This document shows positions 1 to 12,329 of a stretch of DNA of 64,000 nucleotides, piece after piece. How positions within the stretch are numbered: the first letter of the stretch is position 1; every line of letters starts with the position of its first letter. The position numbers and the translations under genes were made by a program. The DNA is from Magnolia sinica (Eukaryota > Streptophyta > Magnoliopsida > Magnoliales > Magnoliaceae): assembly GCF_029962835.1 (NCBI RefSeq), contig NC_080577.1:7540501-7604500 (forward strand). Reading direction: 5' to 3'. Below the pieces are notes generated by a model, which did no database searches, had not been told where the DNA came from, and saw nothing but the letters and a program-made list of their open reading frames with translations.

Positions 1-11
1 CTGTTTGGTGC

Positions 12-482
12 GGTGGATAGATGAAGACTCCAATTGCCTGGCAACCCGACTCTGTGGGCCACCGTGATGTATGTGTTTTATCCAATCCGTCCATCCGTTT
101 TACCTGCTCATTTTAAGGCATGGGCCAAAAAATAAGAAGAATCCAAAGTTCAAGTGAACTGCACCACAAGAAACAGTGGAGATTGAACATCTACCGTTCA
201 AAACTTTTTGAGGCCAAGGAAGTTTTGAATCAGCTGAAATTTACGTTTTTCCATGTGACCTTATGAAAATATCATGGTGGGACCTTGAAAGGTTTCAAAG
301 GTGGGTATCATTATCCCACTGTTAACTATCTTGTGTTCGAATTCAGCTTTGCATCTGCTTCATTTTTTGGCCCATACCTGGAAGGAGCTGGTAAAAACGG
401 ATGGACAGCACGGATAAAAGTTACACATACACCATGGTGGCCCCCACAGAGTCCGGTTTGAGTCACCAAGCAATCCGTGTCC
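12..482. mobile_element. Fold-back Mutator-like MITE, copy 1
   Basis: The two halves are imperfect inverted repeats. The left half reads CTCTGTGGGCCACCGTGATG and runs through a TCCGTCCATCCG block. The right half carries the reverse complement (ACGGATGGACAG, then GGCCCCCACAGAG). The right end has the subterminal GCAATCCGTGTCC seen in related copies. No clear target duplication was found, so the ends are approximate. Confidence 0.6.
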
Positions 483-920
483 AATAGATCAACAGTGGGA
501 GTTGATCCCCATCATCCGACGTCTTTGGAATCAAGGACTGATCGACTCTCACTCACCAGAACTCGCAGCGATACATCCGATCGTATTTCTCATCAGATGT
601 TTCTTTCCATGCTGTTTTAAAAGATTGCACCACAATTACAGAGCACGCATTTAAGACGAATAAAACGCATTCAACCATTTGTCAGTCGTTTGATACTCTG
701 ACAGACTAGTGGTTGATATGCAGCCACTAAAAAGTACGTGTCATAAATAACTAAAATTAAACCGTTTCCCATACGGAGGAAGACAGGTCATAATTTGAAA
801 AAAAAAAAAAAATCCTTTTACACTTCTACAACAGCTAACCAACCAGTGTTGTTTTCCATTTGAACTTTATCCGAGCTTGGCCCACTATTTGAACGGTTGC
901 TCCTGTTTCACGTGCAACTA

Positions 921-1294
921 GCTAGCTGGTGTCAAAGCTTGGTGGACCCACTATGAGTTATGTATTCTATTAATGTCATCTATCCATTTTTCCAGCTCAT
1001 TTTACCGCATGAGACAAAAAATTAGGCATATTCAAATGTCAGGTGGACCACACCACATAAAACATTGTTAATTATATTTTCCCTATGCTCTATCCATAAA
1101 GTCACGCAGACATGGATGAAGAGGAAACAAAAATATAAGCTTGACCAAAAACTTTTATTACCCAAAAAAATAATTCAATAATAAGCATTCCCTCTTTATT
1201 GTTTCTTATGTTGTGGTCCACTTACTTAAAATAAGCTTAAAAAACGTATGAACAGTCTAGATAAAACACGAAAACGCCAACATCATTACCGGAT
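921..1294. mobile_element. Fold-back MITE, copy 2 (degenerate)
   Basis: This has the same order of landmarks as the family core: GGTGGACCCACTATGAG, a CATCTATCCATTTTTCCAG block, AGGTGGACCACACCAC in the middle, then the mirrored GTTGTGGTCCACTT and a TATGAACAGTCTAGATAAAA block. It is diverged, no flanking duplication was seen, and it abuts the next copy. Confidence 0.5.
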
Positions 1295-1712
1295 GGTGCT
1301 CTATGGCCCCACAATTATTTATGTGATTTATCCATGTCATTCATTTATTTGGATCGTTATTTTAAGAATTGAATAAAAAAAGTATGTAGATCCAAATACC
1401 AAGTAGACCACATTATAGGAAAACAGCGGTGATTGAACACGACTGTAATATGGACCCACCTTTAAAAACTTCCTAGGGCTGACTGTAATATTTATTTTCA
1501 TCCAGCCCCTGGATGAAAGGAAAACACAAATATCAACGTGATGTGAAACTTTTGGTAACTCCTAAGTACTTTTTAAAACGATTGGCATTCAATCACCACT
1601 ATTTCCTATGATGTGGTCGACCTGGGATTTTGAGCACCTCGTTGTAGTAAGATGGGCTGGAAAAATAGATGGACTTCATGGTGAGCCCTACAGAGCACCG
1701 TCTAGGCAGTGT
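1295..1712. mobile_element. Fold-back MITE, copy 3
   Basis: The termini GGTGCTCTATGGCCCC and the mirrored GCCCTACAGAGCACC enclose two inverted halves with the family landmarks (CAAGTAGACCACATTATAGG and its counterpart CTATGATGTGGTCGACC). No coding potential. Ends are approximate. Confidence 0.55.
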
Positions 1713-2490
1713 CAGCATGGGTGAATCGGCAATGAGGGTCTTGCATTAGGTGAATCACGTGCAGAACACCTGCCCATCATCCATCACACTCTCTTGGTTT
1801 GATGCTCTGCCAGAGCGTGATGCTTCACACGCAGGCACACAATGATTATACACGTGGCATGTATTATTTAAATTAAACTCCACAGATAGTGGGACCCTTG
1901 TAGATGGGGCATCATCCCATGATATATCAGATTGGTTAGACCATCAATCAGACGATTAATGGACGTTTCTTTACTGAATTTGGACCGACGGCTATTTTTT
2001 GTTTACCCATCAATCAGTTAACCACCAAAAGGCAGTTAGGATCATATGTTGAGTTTAATCTTCGTGTGACGATCCATACATGTAGGGTCCACAATTTGGG
2101 TGGTTTAATTTAAGGTGCACCGTAAATCTATGCCACGTGTTCAATTTCTACGTGCAGGAGTATTGAGCATCATACTCGCCCGTGTATCATAGTTTTTCTC
2201 TTTTCCAATAACATATGAAGGGGATGTTAGCCCAGTCCCTCCCCATGCCCCCACAAGTGCGAAATGCAACATACGTTTGCTGTACAAAATGGCCCACCCG
2301 ATGAGTGGACCAAACCAGTTTTGGAAACAGCAGAAACTTAGCGGTGGCGCCCACCTTCTAGACGGCTCAGATTTTCTGTACGCGTCTCATTGGCACGCGT
2401 GGATGCATGGATGTAAACCGTACGATTCGTGTGTCCATGAAGGAAAACGGGCAATATTGAAGGAAAAAAAGCCTGTGGTTTGAGGAGCAC

Positions 2491-4964
2491 CTTGATATTG
2501 GCGCTCATGCAACTGATCAGGTAATCCAGATAGCCATCCAACGTGAATTGCTTTGCACGAGTCGGTTCCAAGTAGTAGTTTTGTATGAAGTCGTTGGTAC
2601 CAGCGCTGAGTACGAAGACAGCGTTGCTTACAATCTCAGCCGCTCTTTTTTCACCCACCAACGCTCTAAGATGGATTTGATAATGCATCAGATACTCTAT
2701 CTGCTTTGAGAAGGGCAACACGTTCTGCAACCAGCCGGCACGTGTCACATTGGAAATGAGTTTATTAGCTACAGCTTACCAACCATTTACATACGAGAAA
2801 GATATCATACCCTGGCAGAAATAGATCGGAATCCTTTAGGATAGACCCGATTCCATGTCAGCATCAACTCCGTCCACCAGGCGGGCCCCTTTAGGATAGA
2901 CCCGATTCCAGAAAATCAGCCTGATCCACGACTCAGGTGAGCTACACCAAAGGCAACAATGGGGATGGGCAGCAACAAGAGGTTTATGTGTAGCCATCAT
3001 GGCGTTTATATTTCATCCAATCCGTTCATCAGGTGTAACTCACCAAAGAGGAGAAAAATACAAAAATCACTCTGATCGTAAACTCAGGTGGGCCACACCG
3101 ATTAGACAGATTTTAGGCCCAATTTTATACAAAAATCCGTCCAGATGGATGGTGGGCCAACTGGATGCCACAATGTATGAGATGGGCATGTAGCGCACTC
3201 TTACAGGCCTATCTATTCTATTCGGTTTTCTATTAGGATCTATTTATGAAATTAGAGCTTTCAATGAAAACATGTACTCGTTCACCTTATATGTATACGT
3301 ATGTTTTACAAGAAATGTCAATGAACTTGTCTTAATCATAAATGCTAACCAACCAAATCTCACACTTTCCCATCACAATCCTTAGCGATGAATCAATGTG
3401 CGTTAACAACATGTAGGAAAAAATACATTTAAAAAATTATAGAAAAGCCTTGTTTTCTTTGATTTTCCATGAGATGTTTTGGTCCTACATGGTATGGAAA
3501 GAGGGTTGGAAAAGCATTTATATTAAGTTCTTCTCTTAGCATTTTATATTAGAAGGTAAGGAGGCATTTAGATCTTAAGTTACTTAAGATAACCCTACCA
3601 ATGCCTCAACTGATTAAGTAACTTTAAGTTAAAAAAGTTACTTATATTTTATCTTAAACCAAACCTATTAATCTACAGTGATTAAGTAGAAAAAGTAACT
3701 TATTAGGTGATATCCAAACAGGCCCTAAGATAATTCCTTGGAAACATCTTCACAGAGGCGTGTTTGGCTGCGGTCGCAATGCAGTGAGACTTTTTGTGAA
3801 CAATACTCCACCATTCGTGTGCCTGCCACGTGTGCACCATGTATCTTGAGCTGCTCATGTGTTTTATCATGCCACCACATGCGCGCCAACATACGTGTCC
3901 TGGTTGCCTCTTGTTTTCTCTCTTTAGAAGCTAGTAAATCAAGAATTCGATCCTTGTGGGGACCGATATATCTTTAAAGACAGCTACAATAATGGATTTT
4001 AACCCGTTTCTGTTGTACTTCTATTTATTGGACCAACACAACAAGCCTCTAACACCATCAACCATGTGATTACCCAAATATGTAGGGATTGATAAATAAT
4101 AGAAGCAAGCTAGTTGGAAAAAGATACGTTGAAATGAGAGAATTCACACGTGTCAGTTCATATGTGTGCGTAAAACGGTGGGCGAGATATCATACCGTGA
4201 AGTGTGCTGTAAGATCATCGTAACCAGATCCAGCCGAAGCGAAACTAACACCATGTAAGAGGTCCGTCTTCTTCAAACCCTTGTCTAGAAAAGCTGGAAT
4301 CATCCTTGAAATACCGAATTCTTCCGCTGTGGTAAACAAACAAACAATTTCATAGAGAGACTACATTTGAACAAAAGGAATCGCAATTTGGTTATTTCTA
4401 CTCTATTAAGTCTACTTATTCCAATTCAATTGAATAGTCCATCCAAACGTGCCACTATTAACTGCACATGAAAACATATTTCAAGATAGAATTGAACAGT
4501 TTTTCTACACATATATGACTATGTTAAAGACTTCATCTTGTCAATGTCCTCATGCAGAGATGGTCCACAGATCAAACTAGGCCATGACTACATGTGGGCC
4601 CTTGTTGGGGGGCCACACATGCCGGCTTTCAACACTAGTAAAGAAAATAAGGATGAGAAATGAGGATACCGAGCAAGTCCGTCGGAAGTCTGCCATTTGT
4701 AAATCTTCCGGTAGGACGGCCACCGAAAAAATCCTTCCCATATGGTGGGAAATCGCTCTTGAAAGTCGTCGCTAGATGATTGTTATTGCCAGGATCAACG
4801 GTCGAATCCCCAAAAACCAATGCACATGTGATATTGTGTTCAACCGCCAATAATCTCAGTTCTCGGAGATTAAGAGCTAGAGCTTGCAGCCGCAGCACTG
4901 CTGTAAGCAACAGCATCAACCCCACCATCCCTGATTCTCTACAGATAGACATTTGTGTAAACAA
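2491..4964 (-). CDS. GDSL esterase/lipase gene 1, exons 1-3 (3' end missing)
   Basis: This gene encodes the first 220 or so residues of a plant GDSL-type esterase/lipase, a serine hydrolase family usually secreted or targeted to the endomembrane system. Exons on the minus strand are 4964-4670, 4326-4196 and 2724-2491, all with GT-AG junctions. Exon 1 has a hydrophobic N-terminus (LMLLLTAVLRLQALAL), likely a signal peptide, then block I FGDSTVDPGNNN with the nucleophile Ser. Exon 2 carries block II (SFASAGSGYDD). Exon 3 carries block III GTNDF. Block V (DxxHP), expected in exon 5, is absent from the window. Exons 2 (131 bp) and 3 (234 bp) match gene 2 in length and phase. I saw no frameshift or stop. 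The ATG at 4,964 fits the TATA box 52 bp upstream; in-frame Met codons shortly downstream are alternatives. The substrate cannot be read from the sequence. It may be intact with exons off the left edge, or truncated. Confidence 0.85.
2833..2910. repeat. Two identical 23-bp direct repeats in intron 2 of GDSL gene 1
   Basis: The same 23-bp word, containing CTTTAGGATAGACCCGATTC, occurs at 2833-2855 and 2888-2910, 32 bp apart. This could be a local duplication or the footprint of an excised element. It lies in the intron between exons 2 and 3. Confidence 0.8.
3560..3725. mobile_element. Tourist-like (PIF/Harbinger) MITE, 166 bp
   Basis: The right end reads CCAAACAGGCCC and the left end reads GGAGGCATTTAGAT; read inward, the two ends match imperfectly over about 20 bp. 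The element is flanked by TAA on both sides (3557-3559 and 3726-3728), the usual 3-bp Harbinger target duplication. It sits in intron 2 of GDSL gene 1 and has no coding capacity. Confidence 0.7.
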
Positions 4965-5015
4965 CTACAGACGTATAGAAAAGAAATACCTATGTATGGA
5001 AATGAGTGGCGTCCT

Positions 5016-5025
5016 CCTTTATATA
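5016..5025 (-). promoter_or_regulatory. TATA box of GDSL gene 1
   Basis: The minus strand reads TATATAAAGG 52 bp upstream of the proposed ATG at 4,964. The paralog has the same 10-mer 45 bp upstream of its ATG, which supports both starts. The rest of 4,965-5,374 holds no other recognised feature. Confidence 0.65.
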
Positions 5026-5374
5026 AACTGGTTGGTTCGTCAGGTGGGGCCCACCAAGAAGGTGGCTGGTCTTGTCTTTATGTGGGAACTCATTTATATC
5101 CACCATAGAGTTTTTGCTTCCTTTTTTTTTTTTTCCAATCTTCTGAAGAGTAGTTTGTCTCACTTTATAAATGGGTGGACCAGCTTTACATAGGGTTTAT
5201 GGTCGGCATCTCCTGATGAATGGTCAGGATTTCAACATGTTCATTGACTTTTCGATCATTCCTCGCACGAACTGCGTGAGCACTTATCACATGCCTGTTA
5301 CAATATTATTACACTTCTGGCAGCTCTTTGCATAAAGTTCTCAAAGAGTCCGGTAGTACGGACGTGAGAACTTT

Positions 5375-5871
5375 GGAAGCGGATTGGGTGGTGTTCTACA
5401 CACCACCGACCTGGCTGTTGTGTGTACATGTCGTAGACGAGCTATGGGCTGTACGAACGGTTCCAGGGAGATCACCCCAAAATGATGTATTTATTATATC
5501 CACACCGTTCATACATTTGAAGAGATAATTTTACAGCAAAATGAATCATATCCAAAGCTCAAGTGGACCACACCATGATTGTCACCGTTAAAACATACAT
5601 AGGGCCCATCCTAACGTTTATTTTCCATCCAATTTGTTCAAAAGGCTACAAAGACCTAGATGAAGAGTAAAAACAAATATCATATTGATCCAAAAGGGTT
5701 TCAAAGGTGCACGTTCAATCCCCTGGTGCTTTTTGCAGTGTGGTCCACTTGATCTTTGGATCTGTATTGTTTTTAGGCTCAAGCCTTGCAACGATCTCAC
5801 CGAATGAACCTCGGTGACATTAACACACCATCCAGGTCGGTGGTGTGTGGTACACCAGCCAATCTGCTTCC
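5375..5871. mobile_element. Mutator-like fold-back element with 9-bp TSD (copy 4)
   Basis: Ends are exact. The terminal inverted repeat starts GGAAGCGGATTGGGTGGTGT and is mirrored by ACACCAGCCAATCTGCTTCC, about 40 bp long. The flanks are GAGAACTTT (5366-5374) and GAAAACTTT (5872-5880), a 9-bp target duplication with one mismatch, typical of Mutator-like insertion. The interior is the palindromic family core. Non-coding. Confidence 0.85.
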
Positions 5872-6088
5872 GAAAACTTTGATACTCTAGCAGAGAGTGA
5901 TGGTTCATACGCTGCACTATCATTTGTACGCATGGGATATGCCTAACTTAAATTAATCCATCCAATTCGTTGGGCCCATCTCATCTGTTCATAAGCCAAA
6001 TATATATTGATCTTACTTTTGACATTTAATGGACAGTTGGAATGAAAAGTAGTCCACGAGATCCAACTTCCACCAACAAATGCTCACC

Positions 6089-6116
6089 AATAAAAGGCCC
6101 CTAATAAAAGGCCCCT
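6089..6116. repeat. 14-bp tandem duplication
   Basis: AATAAAAGGCCCCT is repeated twice, head to tail. Confidence 0.9.
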
Positions 6117-6174
6117 GTTAATTTTGGAATAATGATTTGTCTGCCCTGTGTCCACAGTTTGGCCAATGTATTTA

Positions 6175-6745
6175 GGTAGCGGATTGGCTGGTGTAGATGC
6201 GTGACCTGCGCTAGCTCCTGATTGTACAAACGGTTTAAAGGAGATTAAGGTCACGTGGCCCCACAATGATGTATTTACCATATTCACATCGTTTATCCAT
6301 TTTGGAGATCATTTTAGATGATAAGACAAAAAATAAACATATCCAAAACTCAGATGGACCACGCCAAAAATAGCTGCAAGGATAATGGTTTTCAACATTA
6401 AAAAAATTTGTAAGGCCCACCATAACATTTATTTTCCATCCAATCTGTTAATAAGGTCACGAAGACATGGATGAAAAGGAAAAACAAATTTCATATTGAT
6501 CCGAAACTTCTGTGATCCCCTAAAGGGTTTCAATGGTAGACGTTCAATCTCCCACTACTTTTTACAGTGTGGTTCAATTGATCTTTAGATCTGTCTTATT
6601 TTTTAGCTCAGGCCTTAAGACGAGCTCGCAAAATGGATGGATGGTCTGGATATAACACATGCCTCATCATGGGACCCACCGTACTTACTGACGTCAATTC
6701 ACCAGCTATGTAGCCGGTGCGTGGTACACCAGCCAATCCGCTTCC
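6175..6745. mobile_element. Mutator-like fold-back element with 9-bp TSD (copy 5)
   Basis: The left end GGTAGCGGATTGGCTGGTGT and right end ACACCAGCCAATCCGCTTCC are mirror images. The flanks are ATGTATTTA (6166-6174) and GTGTATTTA (6746-6754), a 9-bp duplication with one mismatch. It is the same subfamily as the neighbouring copy at 5,375 and has a palindromic interior and no coding capacity. Confidence 0.85.
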
Positions 6746-6876
6746 GTGTATTTATGGTTCATGTTTTGCCGCATGCGCAATGTCTTGCTGCCTGCGTATC
6801 CACCATCACACTCTGACCGAGAATCAAATAGCGCTCTGTGCATTTATAGTGCCTCGAATTCAACGCATGCGGGAAG

Positions 6877-7254
6877 CGGGTTGCTTGGTGTAACACACAC
6901 CACCGACTATCGCGGTGTGCTTACTACACCAAGTTACGGGGCCCACCATCATGTATATGTTATATCCACGCCGTCCCTTTATTTTAGATTATTTTAAGGC
7001 AGGACCACAAAAATTAAGTGGATTAAAACTCAAGTGTACCATATCAAAGAAAGTTGTGGGACATTGATTCGCATAATTGAAACTTCCTTAAGACCCATTA
7101 TAACATTTATTTGCCATGTAGCTAAGATCACGTGGACTCAGACAAAGGAAAAAAACAAATATTAGATTGATTCAAAATTCCTATGACCTAGGGAAATTCT
7201 CAACAGGGACGTTCAATCCCTCTCGCTTTCTATGATGTGATCCACTTGAGGGTT
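6877..7254. mobile_element. Left half of a fold-back element, interrupted
   Basis: This starts GGGAAGCGGGTTGCTTGGTG followed by ACACACCACCGAC and GGGGCCCACCATCATG, the same subfamily as copies 4-5, and breaks off after GATCCACTTGAG. A plausible right half lies at about 10,040-10,182 (CCTTAAAACAATCTTACTAA, then GTGTGTATCACACCATGCTTCC). The intervening 2.8 kb looks like a later insertion. Confidence 0.5.
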
Positions 7255-10040
7255 AGCCCAACCAGAAAAGTGTTCTAAGGTGTTCACAAGGGAACTGCTA
7301 CGGGACCGCTTGATTAAACCACTCGTGTGAGAGATACTACTAACGAATTAATCAAAGTTATCCCATTAATGTGGTCGAGTTTGATTATGTTTAGACTGAG
7401 TGCAGGCCGTAAATCCAATTCGCCTAATTGTACTTGGAAACTGCCTGTACGGGCCATGTAACGCTCAAGGAAGGATAGAAAAATCTAAAACTTAGGGAGG
7501 CCGTAGACCTCACTGGGCTTCTGGTCCGTTACGGATTACGGACTCAGAAGACGCCTAGAAATGAAATATCCGCACCGTCCAGTCGGCGCTTGCCAAGTGC
7601 GACTTGCCCTAGCCTTAGCTTAAAGTCTAAATTTTAAATCAATAGTCCTTTTGCTTGAAACAGAGAAATGAGAAATTTCAGCTATCGAATCTCTTCTAAA
7701 TTTACACCGAAGACCGAAAACATTTCTCTACGCCCATCCACAAAGTTTGAATTCTGATCGAGGAACGGTGACCATTGATCGCAAATCAGCCCCTTGTGAT
7801 AAAACTCCGCATCCGTTTGCCTTTGAACTTTACACGGCCCTTCATCGGGTCATGGGGCACCTATCCTACAAATTTCATGGCCAGGGGGACATCAAGGCAG
7901 CCCCAGCAGCCAAAAAAAAGTCCCACATGACCATTTAAAGGGATTAATATAACTCAGGGCCATTTGGCCTAGATCCAGGGTATAAAACCCTTTAACTCTC
8001 TTCCTCACTCACTCCCACAATAGATTCCAGTAATAAGAGAGAGATAAGAGAGAAAGAAGAGTATAGCAGGAGGTGGTGATCAAGAGGCTTGGAACCTTAG
8101 AAAATCTCCTCCCTCTTCCTCAAAAAATCTCACATTCACAGCCACAAGGGCGAAATTTCCGTTGATTGAGAGGTAATCACCATTTTTCTCTAGAAATTCA
8201 TTTTGTTAAGCTAGGCCCTTGCATGCATCCTAACATGCGGGTTCAACTGACTCAAGACCTCAACAAATCGACCTGCGAGTTCGACACCCCTAGGTCGATT
8301 CCGCAAGCTCTCAACGATCCATATGTGCGGACTATTATCCTTAGGTAGCTAAGTACCAATTCTAGGATAAATTTATTGATTGTGGATACTAGATTAATGT
8401 GCATATGCAATTTAGAGAAAAACCTAATTAAGATTTTGTTTAATAAGTCCACGTAACATGCATATGCTGATAAATTGATGTTAAATTAGTCTTCAAATTG
8501 TTGGACCTGGCAACTATATTGTATGTTCATTCTTGTATCTTATTTCCTGCATCTTTTTTCATGTTGCATGCATAATTGTGTTTTCCTACAGTATGGTTGA
8601 CTTGTGATCTTCTTCTCTTTTAGGCAATCCGACACTGCATACACACACGTCTAATTTCTGCTTTTAAGAGTAGTTTGCATTAATTTTAACATCTTGAAAT
8701 TTATGTTTTGATTTATTATATGTTTATTTCCATTTGTACTTAAGGATGAATCTTATCTGCTTAGAAATGTTATTGAATATAACCCATTCTTTGGGTTGGT
8801 CAAGAATCTACATTTTGTGAGGGCGATCCCATAGGTTGAGCCGTCCCGTGACTAAGCTGATTGATTTGGGTGGACGCGAATAGAAGACAGTAGTGAGACT
8901 ATGCGGGTTGCCTGCACCCAATGTCTTACGTTACGTGTTTGCCTAAATTTAGGTGGTTTAGTCCACCGACTGACCAACCATATTTGATAACTATTTTTGC
9001 TCACGCCTATTTGGAACCTGGAACACCTCTCGCCCTCTGACGTCCACTAATAACAACTAGAATTGATTAACAGACTCGTGAGCCGAGCATGGTGGAATGA
9101 GACACTATACTCGAGCTGTCAGCCTACGCTGGGGTGACGAGCCTTTCCGTAGTGACTGTGAGCGATTCCATTTCCCAGTGCTCCTCACGTGTTTTCATTG
9201 GGGTGAGGAACCTGATAGGATCAAGGATCGCGGGGCTCTGGCCTCATAAATGAATAAGGGCAATGATATCGTCGGGATGTAGCAGTTTCTCCAAATTTGT
9301 TGGATGAACGAAATTAACTAAATACTTGACTAACACATTCATGATCGCATCGCATTAATTAGGTTGGCGATTCGACAGTTGAGGTCGTAATGAGAGAATG
9401 TTAGTTATGTGCGAACGTTAGACGAAGTTGCTTGAGGGAGTGTTGTTGGTGAGGTCATGCATCATACCATAATTCATGCATACGCATTAATAAAGATTAG
9501 TTAGAGATTTATAGATGCGTGCTTTTCATTAAATTCATCATGGAATTGTTATTTGATGTAACTTATGGCTAATGACACTCACAAGTTAGCTACTCACTCT
9601 CACTCTAGGACGGTGTTTTAAAACACCAACCAGACACTTCATTAAATGTAAGTGAGGCGGAACTCGACAAGTTGAGCAGGGTGAGCATAAACAAGGGAGA
9701 TGAGCTTTCTTACTTCCAGCTTATGGGCGGATCATCATAGACTGTGCGGGTTGATTACGAGCTGTTGAGCGAGGAGATATAGCGCACATCTCTTTTGGAC
9801 ATTTCATATGTGTATTTTGCCGGACAATGCCTTATGTGACCCGTTTGATATTTCCTATTAACTCGTATCCTCTAGCTACTTTTATTTCAATAGTTTAGTT
9901 GTGGTATATAGTTTATGTTCCAATCAATTACTTTATTGTCCATTTTAATTGAATTATATACAAAAGTACTATAATTAGGATATAAGTAACACCCAGAAAC
10001 TTGGAAGTCGAGTGTTACTCGACCCATAAATTTCAAGACG
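7255..10040 (+). mobile_element. Probable long LTR or solo LTR (Ty3/gypsy-like), non-coding
   Basis: A TATA box (GGGTATAAAACCC, about 7979) is followed by a GA-rich leader (GAGAGATAAGAGAGAAAG) and 2 kb of non-coding DNA, an arrangement seen in long gypsy LTRs and again at the right edge of this window. It splits a fold-back element into two halves, as a single insertion would. Neither TG/CA ends nor a target duplication could be fixed, so the class and boundaries are inferred. No ORF here resembles a known protein. Confidence 0.4.
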
Positions 10041-10164
10041 TTGCAGTATGTCTCATATGCCTTAAAACAATCTTACTAAATGGATGGACACACATACATA
10101 TTAATGGGGCTAAAGAACTCGGCCACATAAATACACCACAGCGGTTGGTAGTGTGTATCACACC

Positions 10165-10665
10165 ATGCTTCCGTGCAAGTAGGTTTCACCGGTCACATTT
10201 ACTACACCACCGAGATGTTTGTGACAAATCCACCCCGTGCATCCGTTTTTTTGAGCTCGGTTTAGTGTAGGAGATCAAACTAAGCCGGATCCAAGACTCA
10301 AGTGGGCCGAAAACGTGAGGACTGAGTATACATAATTGAAATATTTGTTGGGCTACAGAAGTTTTGAATCAGTCTAATGTTTGTGTTTTCAGTTCATCTC
10401 AGTAGTAATGAGTTTATAAGAAGGTGTGGATGGAAGGTAAACATCACTTTCGAAGCCAGGGAGATTTCAACTGTAAGAATTTCCCTACCCACCTTTTCCT
10501 TTAGTGCGGCTCACTTGAGTCGTGGATTCTTCTCAATTTTGGTCTCAAGTTCTAAAATGAGCTCAAAATACGGATGCACGGGGTGGATTATTCAAAAACA
10601 TCACGGTAGGGCCCCACCTAAGTTTCCAGCAGGAACTTCCTGCGAAAGCTGCGTCCGTTTCACCG
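10165..10665. mobile_element. Fold-back element, TTTGTGACAAATCCACC subfamily
   Basis: Inverted halves are centred near 10,400: GATGTTTGTGACAAATCCAC with a CATCCGTTTTTTTGAGCTC block, mirrored by ATGAGCTCAAAATACGGATG and CATCACGGTAGGGCCCCACC. The right end has TTCCTGCGAAAGCTGCGTCC, the subterminal of this subfamily. No target duplication was found. Confidence 0.5.
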
Positions 10666-11169
10666 TAATTTCTTCCTTTGACGTTTGTCTTCGTACGCGC
10701 TAAAAATCAAGAAAGGATACGACTGTCCATCTGGTGATTCCTATCCATCAATGGTTCACCTTGGAAAACCTAGGTAAGAGGACGGATCGACGTAGGCATA
10801 TGAACGGTGCCTTCAAGTGAACGGCAAAAGTTAAAAGGATCAACGATCAACTAGCAACTAGAACCGTCAGTGAGCTAGGCACGCACCATCGAATATTTAA
10901 AATCTCATTATGTACAAGCAACAGAAAATCCCGATGGCAAAGATCATTTATTTCGGGTAGTTTTCAAGCGTCAGCCATACGGTGACTGACGAACCGTGTG
11001 GATGTACTTTCCAACTAGCCCTTGTTTGTTTTTCCACACCCACCACATGGGTATTTGAAATCCATATGAGTCAGCCATCAGTAGGGACCCAACCATCCAA
11101 CTAGCCATGTGTCAGGTATAAAGCAACAGATGTATCCATATCCGTTCATCCGGGCCCATAATCAATGAA

Positions 11170-12205
11170 CCTAACTATAACGAGAGCGGATTAGGTGATA
11201 CAACGGCCTCACCTAGGACGGTGCGGCCCTTGCCTGGGGGTTAACCGTGGGGCCCACCTTGATTTATGTATTATGTATCCATGCCATCCATCTATTATTT
11301 ATTTATTTTTCAGATCTTTTTAGAGCATTATTCTAAAAAATGAAGCATATCTAATTATCAGGTGGACCTACCATACAGTATGAAAAGGTGGTGATTAATG
11401 GGCTATAAAAGTTTTGAATGAAGCTGGTATTTGTTTCCCCCTTAGCAACTTCAATGGCAAATAAACATTATGATGGGCATTCAAGGGCGCTGATCGACCG
11501 ATCATGCTGTTAACAGACAATGGTTGGTGGCTAGTGCTCTGTGAGCCCCACCATGTTGTATGCTTTTCATCTACGGTGTCCATCAATTTGTCGGACCATT
11601 TTATTGGATGAGCCCAATATAAGTTAGATGCAAATCTCAAGCGTGCAACATCACGTGAAACAATGTTGATTAAACACCAACATTAAAAACTTCTCTCAGG
11701 ACTACAGAGGTTTTGGATCAAGCTGATATTTATTTTCCTTTCTGTTCATCCTTGTTTATATGACCTAATTAACTGGTTGGATGTTAAATAAACATTACAG
11801 AGTCCCTTATGAAGTTTTTAATGGTGGACATTCATTCACTAGGTTTTTAATGGTGGACATTCATTCACTACTGTTTTCCTATCCTGTCATACACCAGCTG
11901 AGATTTAGGTCTGCCTTATTTTTCGTATCAAGTCCTAAGACAATCTGAAAAAATGATAGATAGCATGGATAAAACATATATCATAGTGGGGCCATAGAAT
12001 GCTGACCACTAGCCACTAACCAAATTACCTGTGTTTAATCATCACAGTTTCATATGGTATGGTCCACCTCATAAATAGATTTCTTCATTTTTATGCCCAT
12101 GATTTAAAATATTTTGGCAAAACAGATGAATAGTGTGCATATAAAATAAATTCATCAAGGTAGGACTTGCATCTACGCCGCACCTAATCCATTCCCAACT
12201 AATGA
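11170..12205. mobile_element. Composite fold-back element with a second copy nested inside
   Basis: The outer left end is GAGCGGATTAGGTGATAC with CCTCACCTAGGACGGTGCGG; the outer right end is GCCGCACCTAATCC, its mirror. Within it, about 11,520-12,020, a second fold-back copy has GGTTGGTGGCTAGTG and the mirrored CACTAGCCACTAACC. No target duplication could be confirmed. A 30-bp tandem duplication (TTTTTAATGGTGGACATTCA unit) lies at about 11,815-11,870. Confidence 0.55.
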
Positions 12206-12329
12206 TCCTTTTCCTTTGAATCCGGGTCCTCCGCCTGCCGGAGGCAAGAAAATCCTACTTTCTTACATTGTACTTGGTCCATGTCATCACTGATATTGTT
12301 AATAGAACCCATGTTTCTCGAAGCTGTGC

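Larger units (their letters stand above)
1..2490 (-). other. Presumed intron 3 or 3' flank of GDSL gene 1
   Basis: No GDSL exon 4 or 5 could be found here, although exon 3 of gene 1 ends in a good donor site at 2,490. The stretch holds three fold-back elements (about 12-482, 921-1,294 and 1,295-1,712) and unremarkable AT-rich DNA at 483-920 and 1,713-2,490. If the gene is intact, exons 4-5 lie beyond the left edge. If not, it is truncated. Confidence 0.5.

Noticed and set aside
2277-2483. Plus-strand ORF antisense to GDSL gene 1 exon 3 and its downstream flank
   Set aside because: It has no recognisable domain and is explained by the minus-strand exon and neighbouring DNA.
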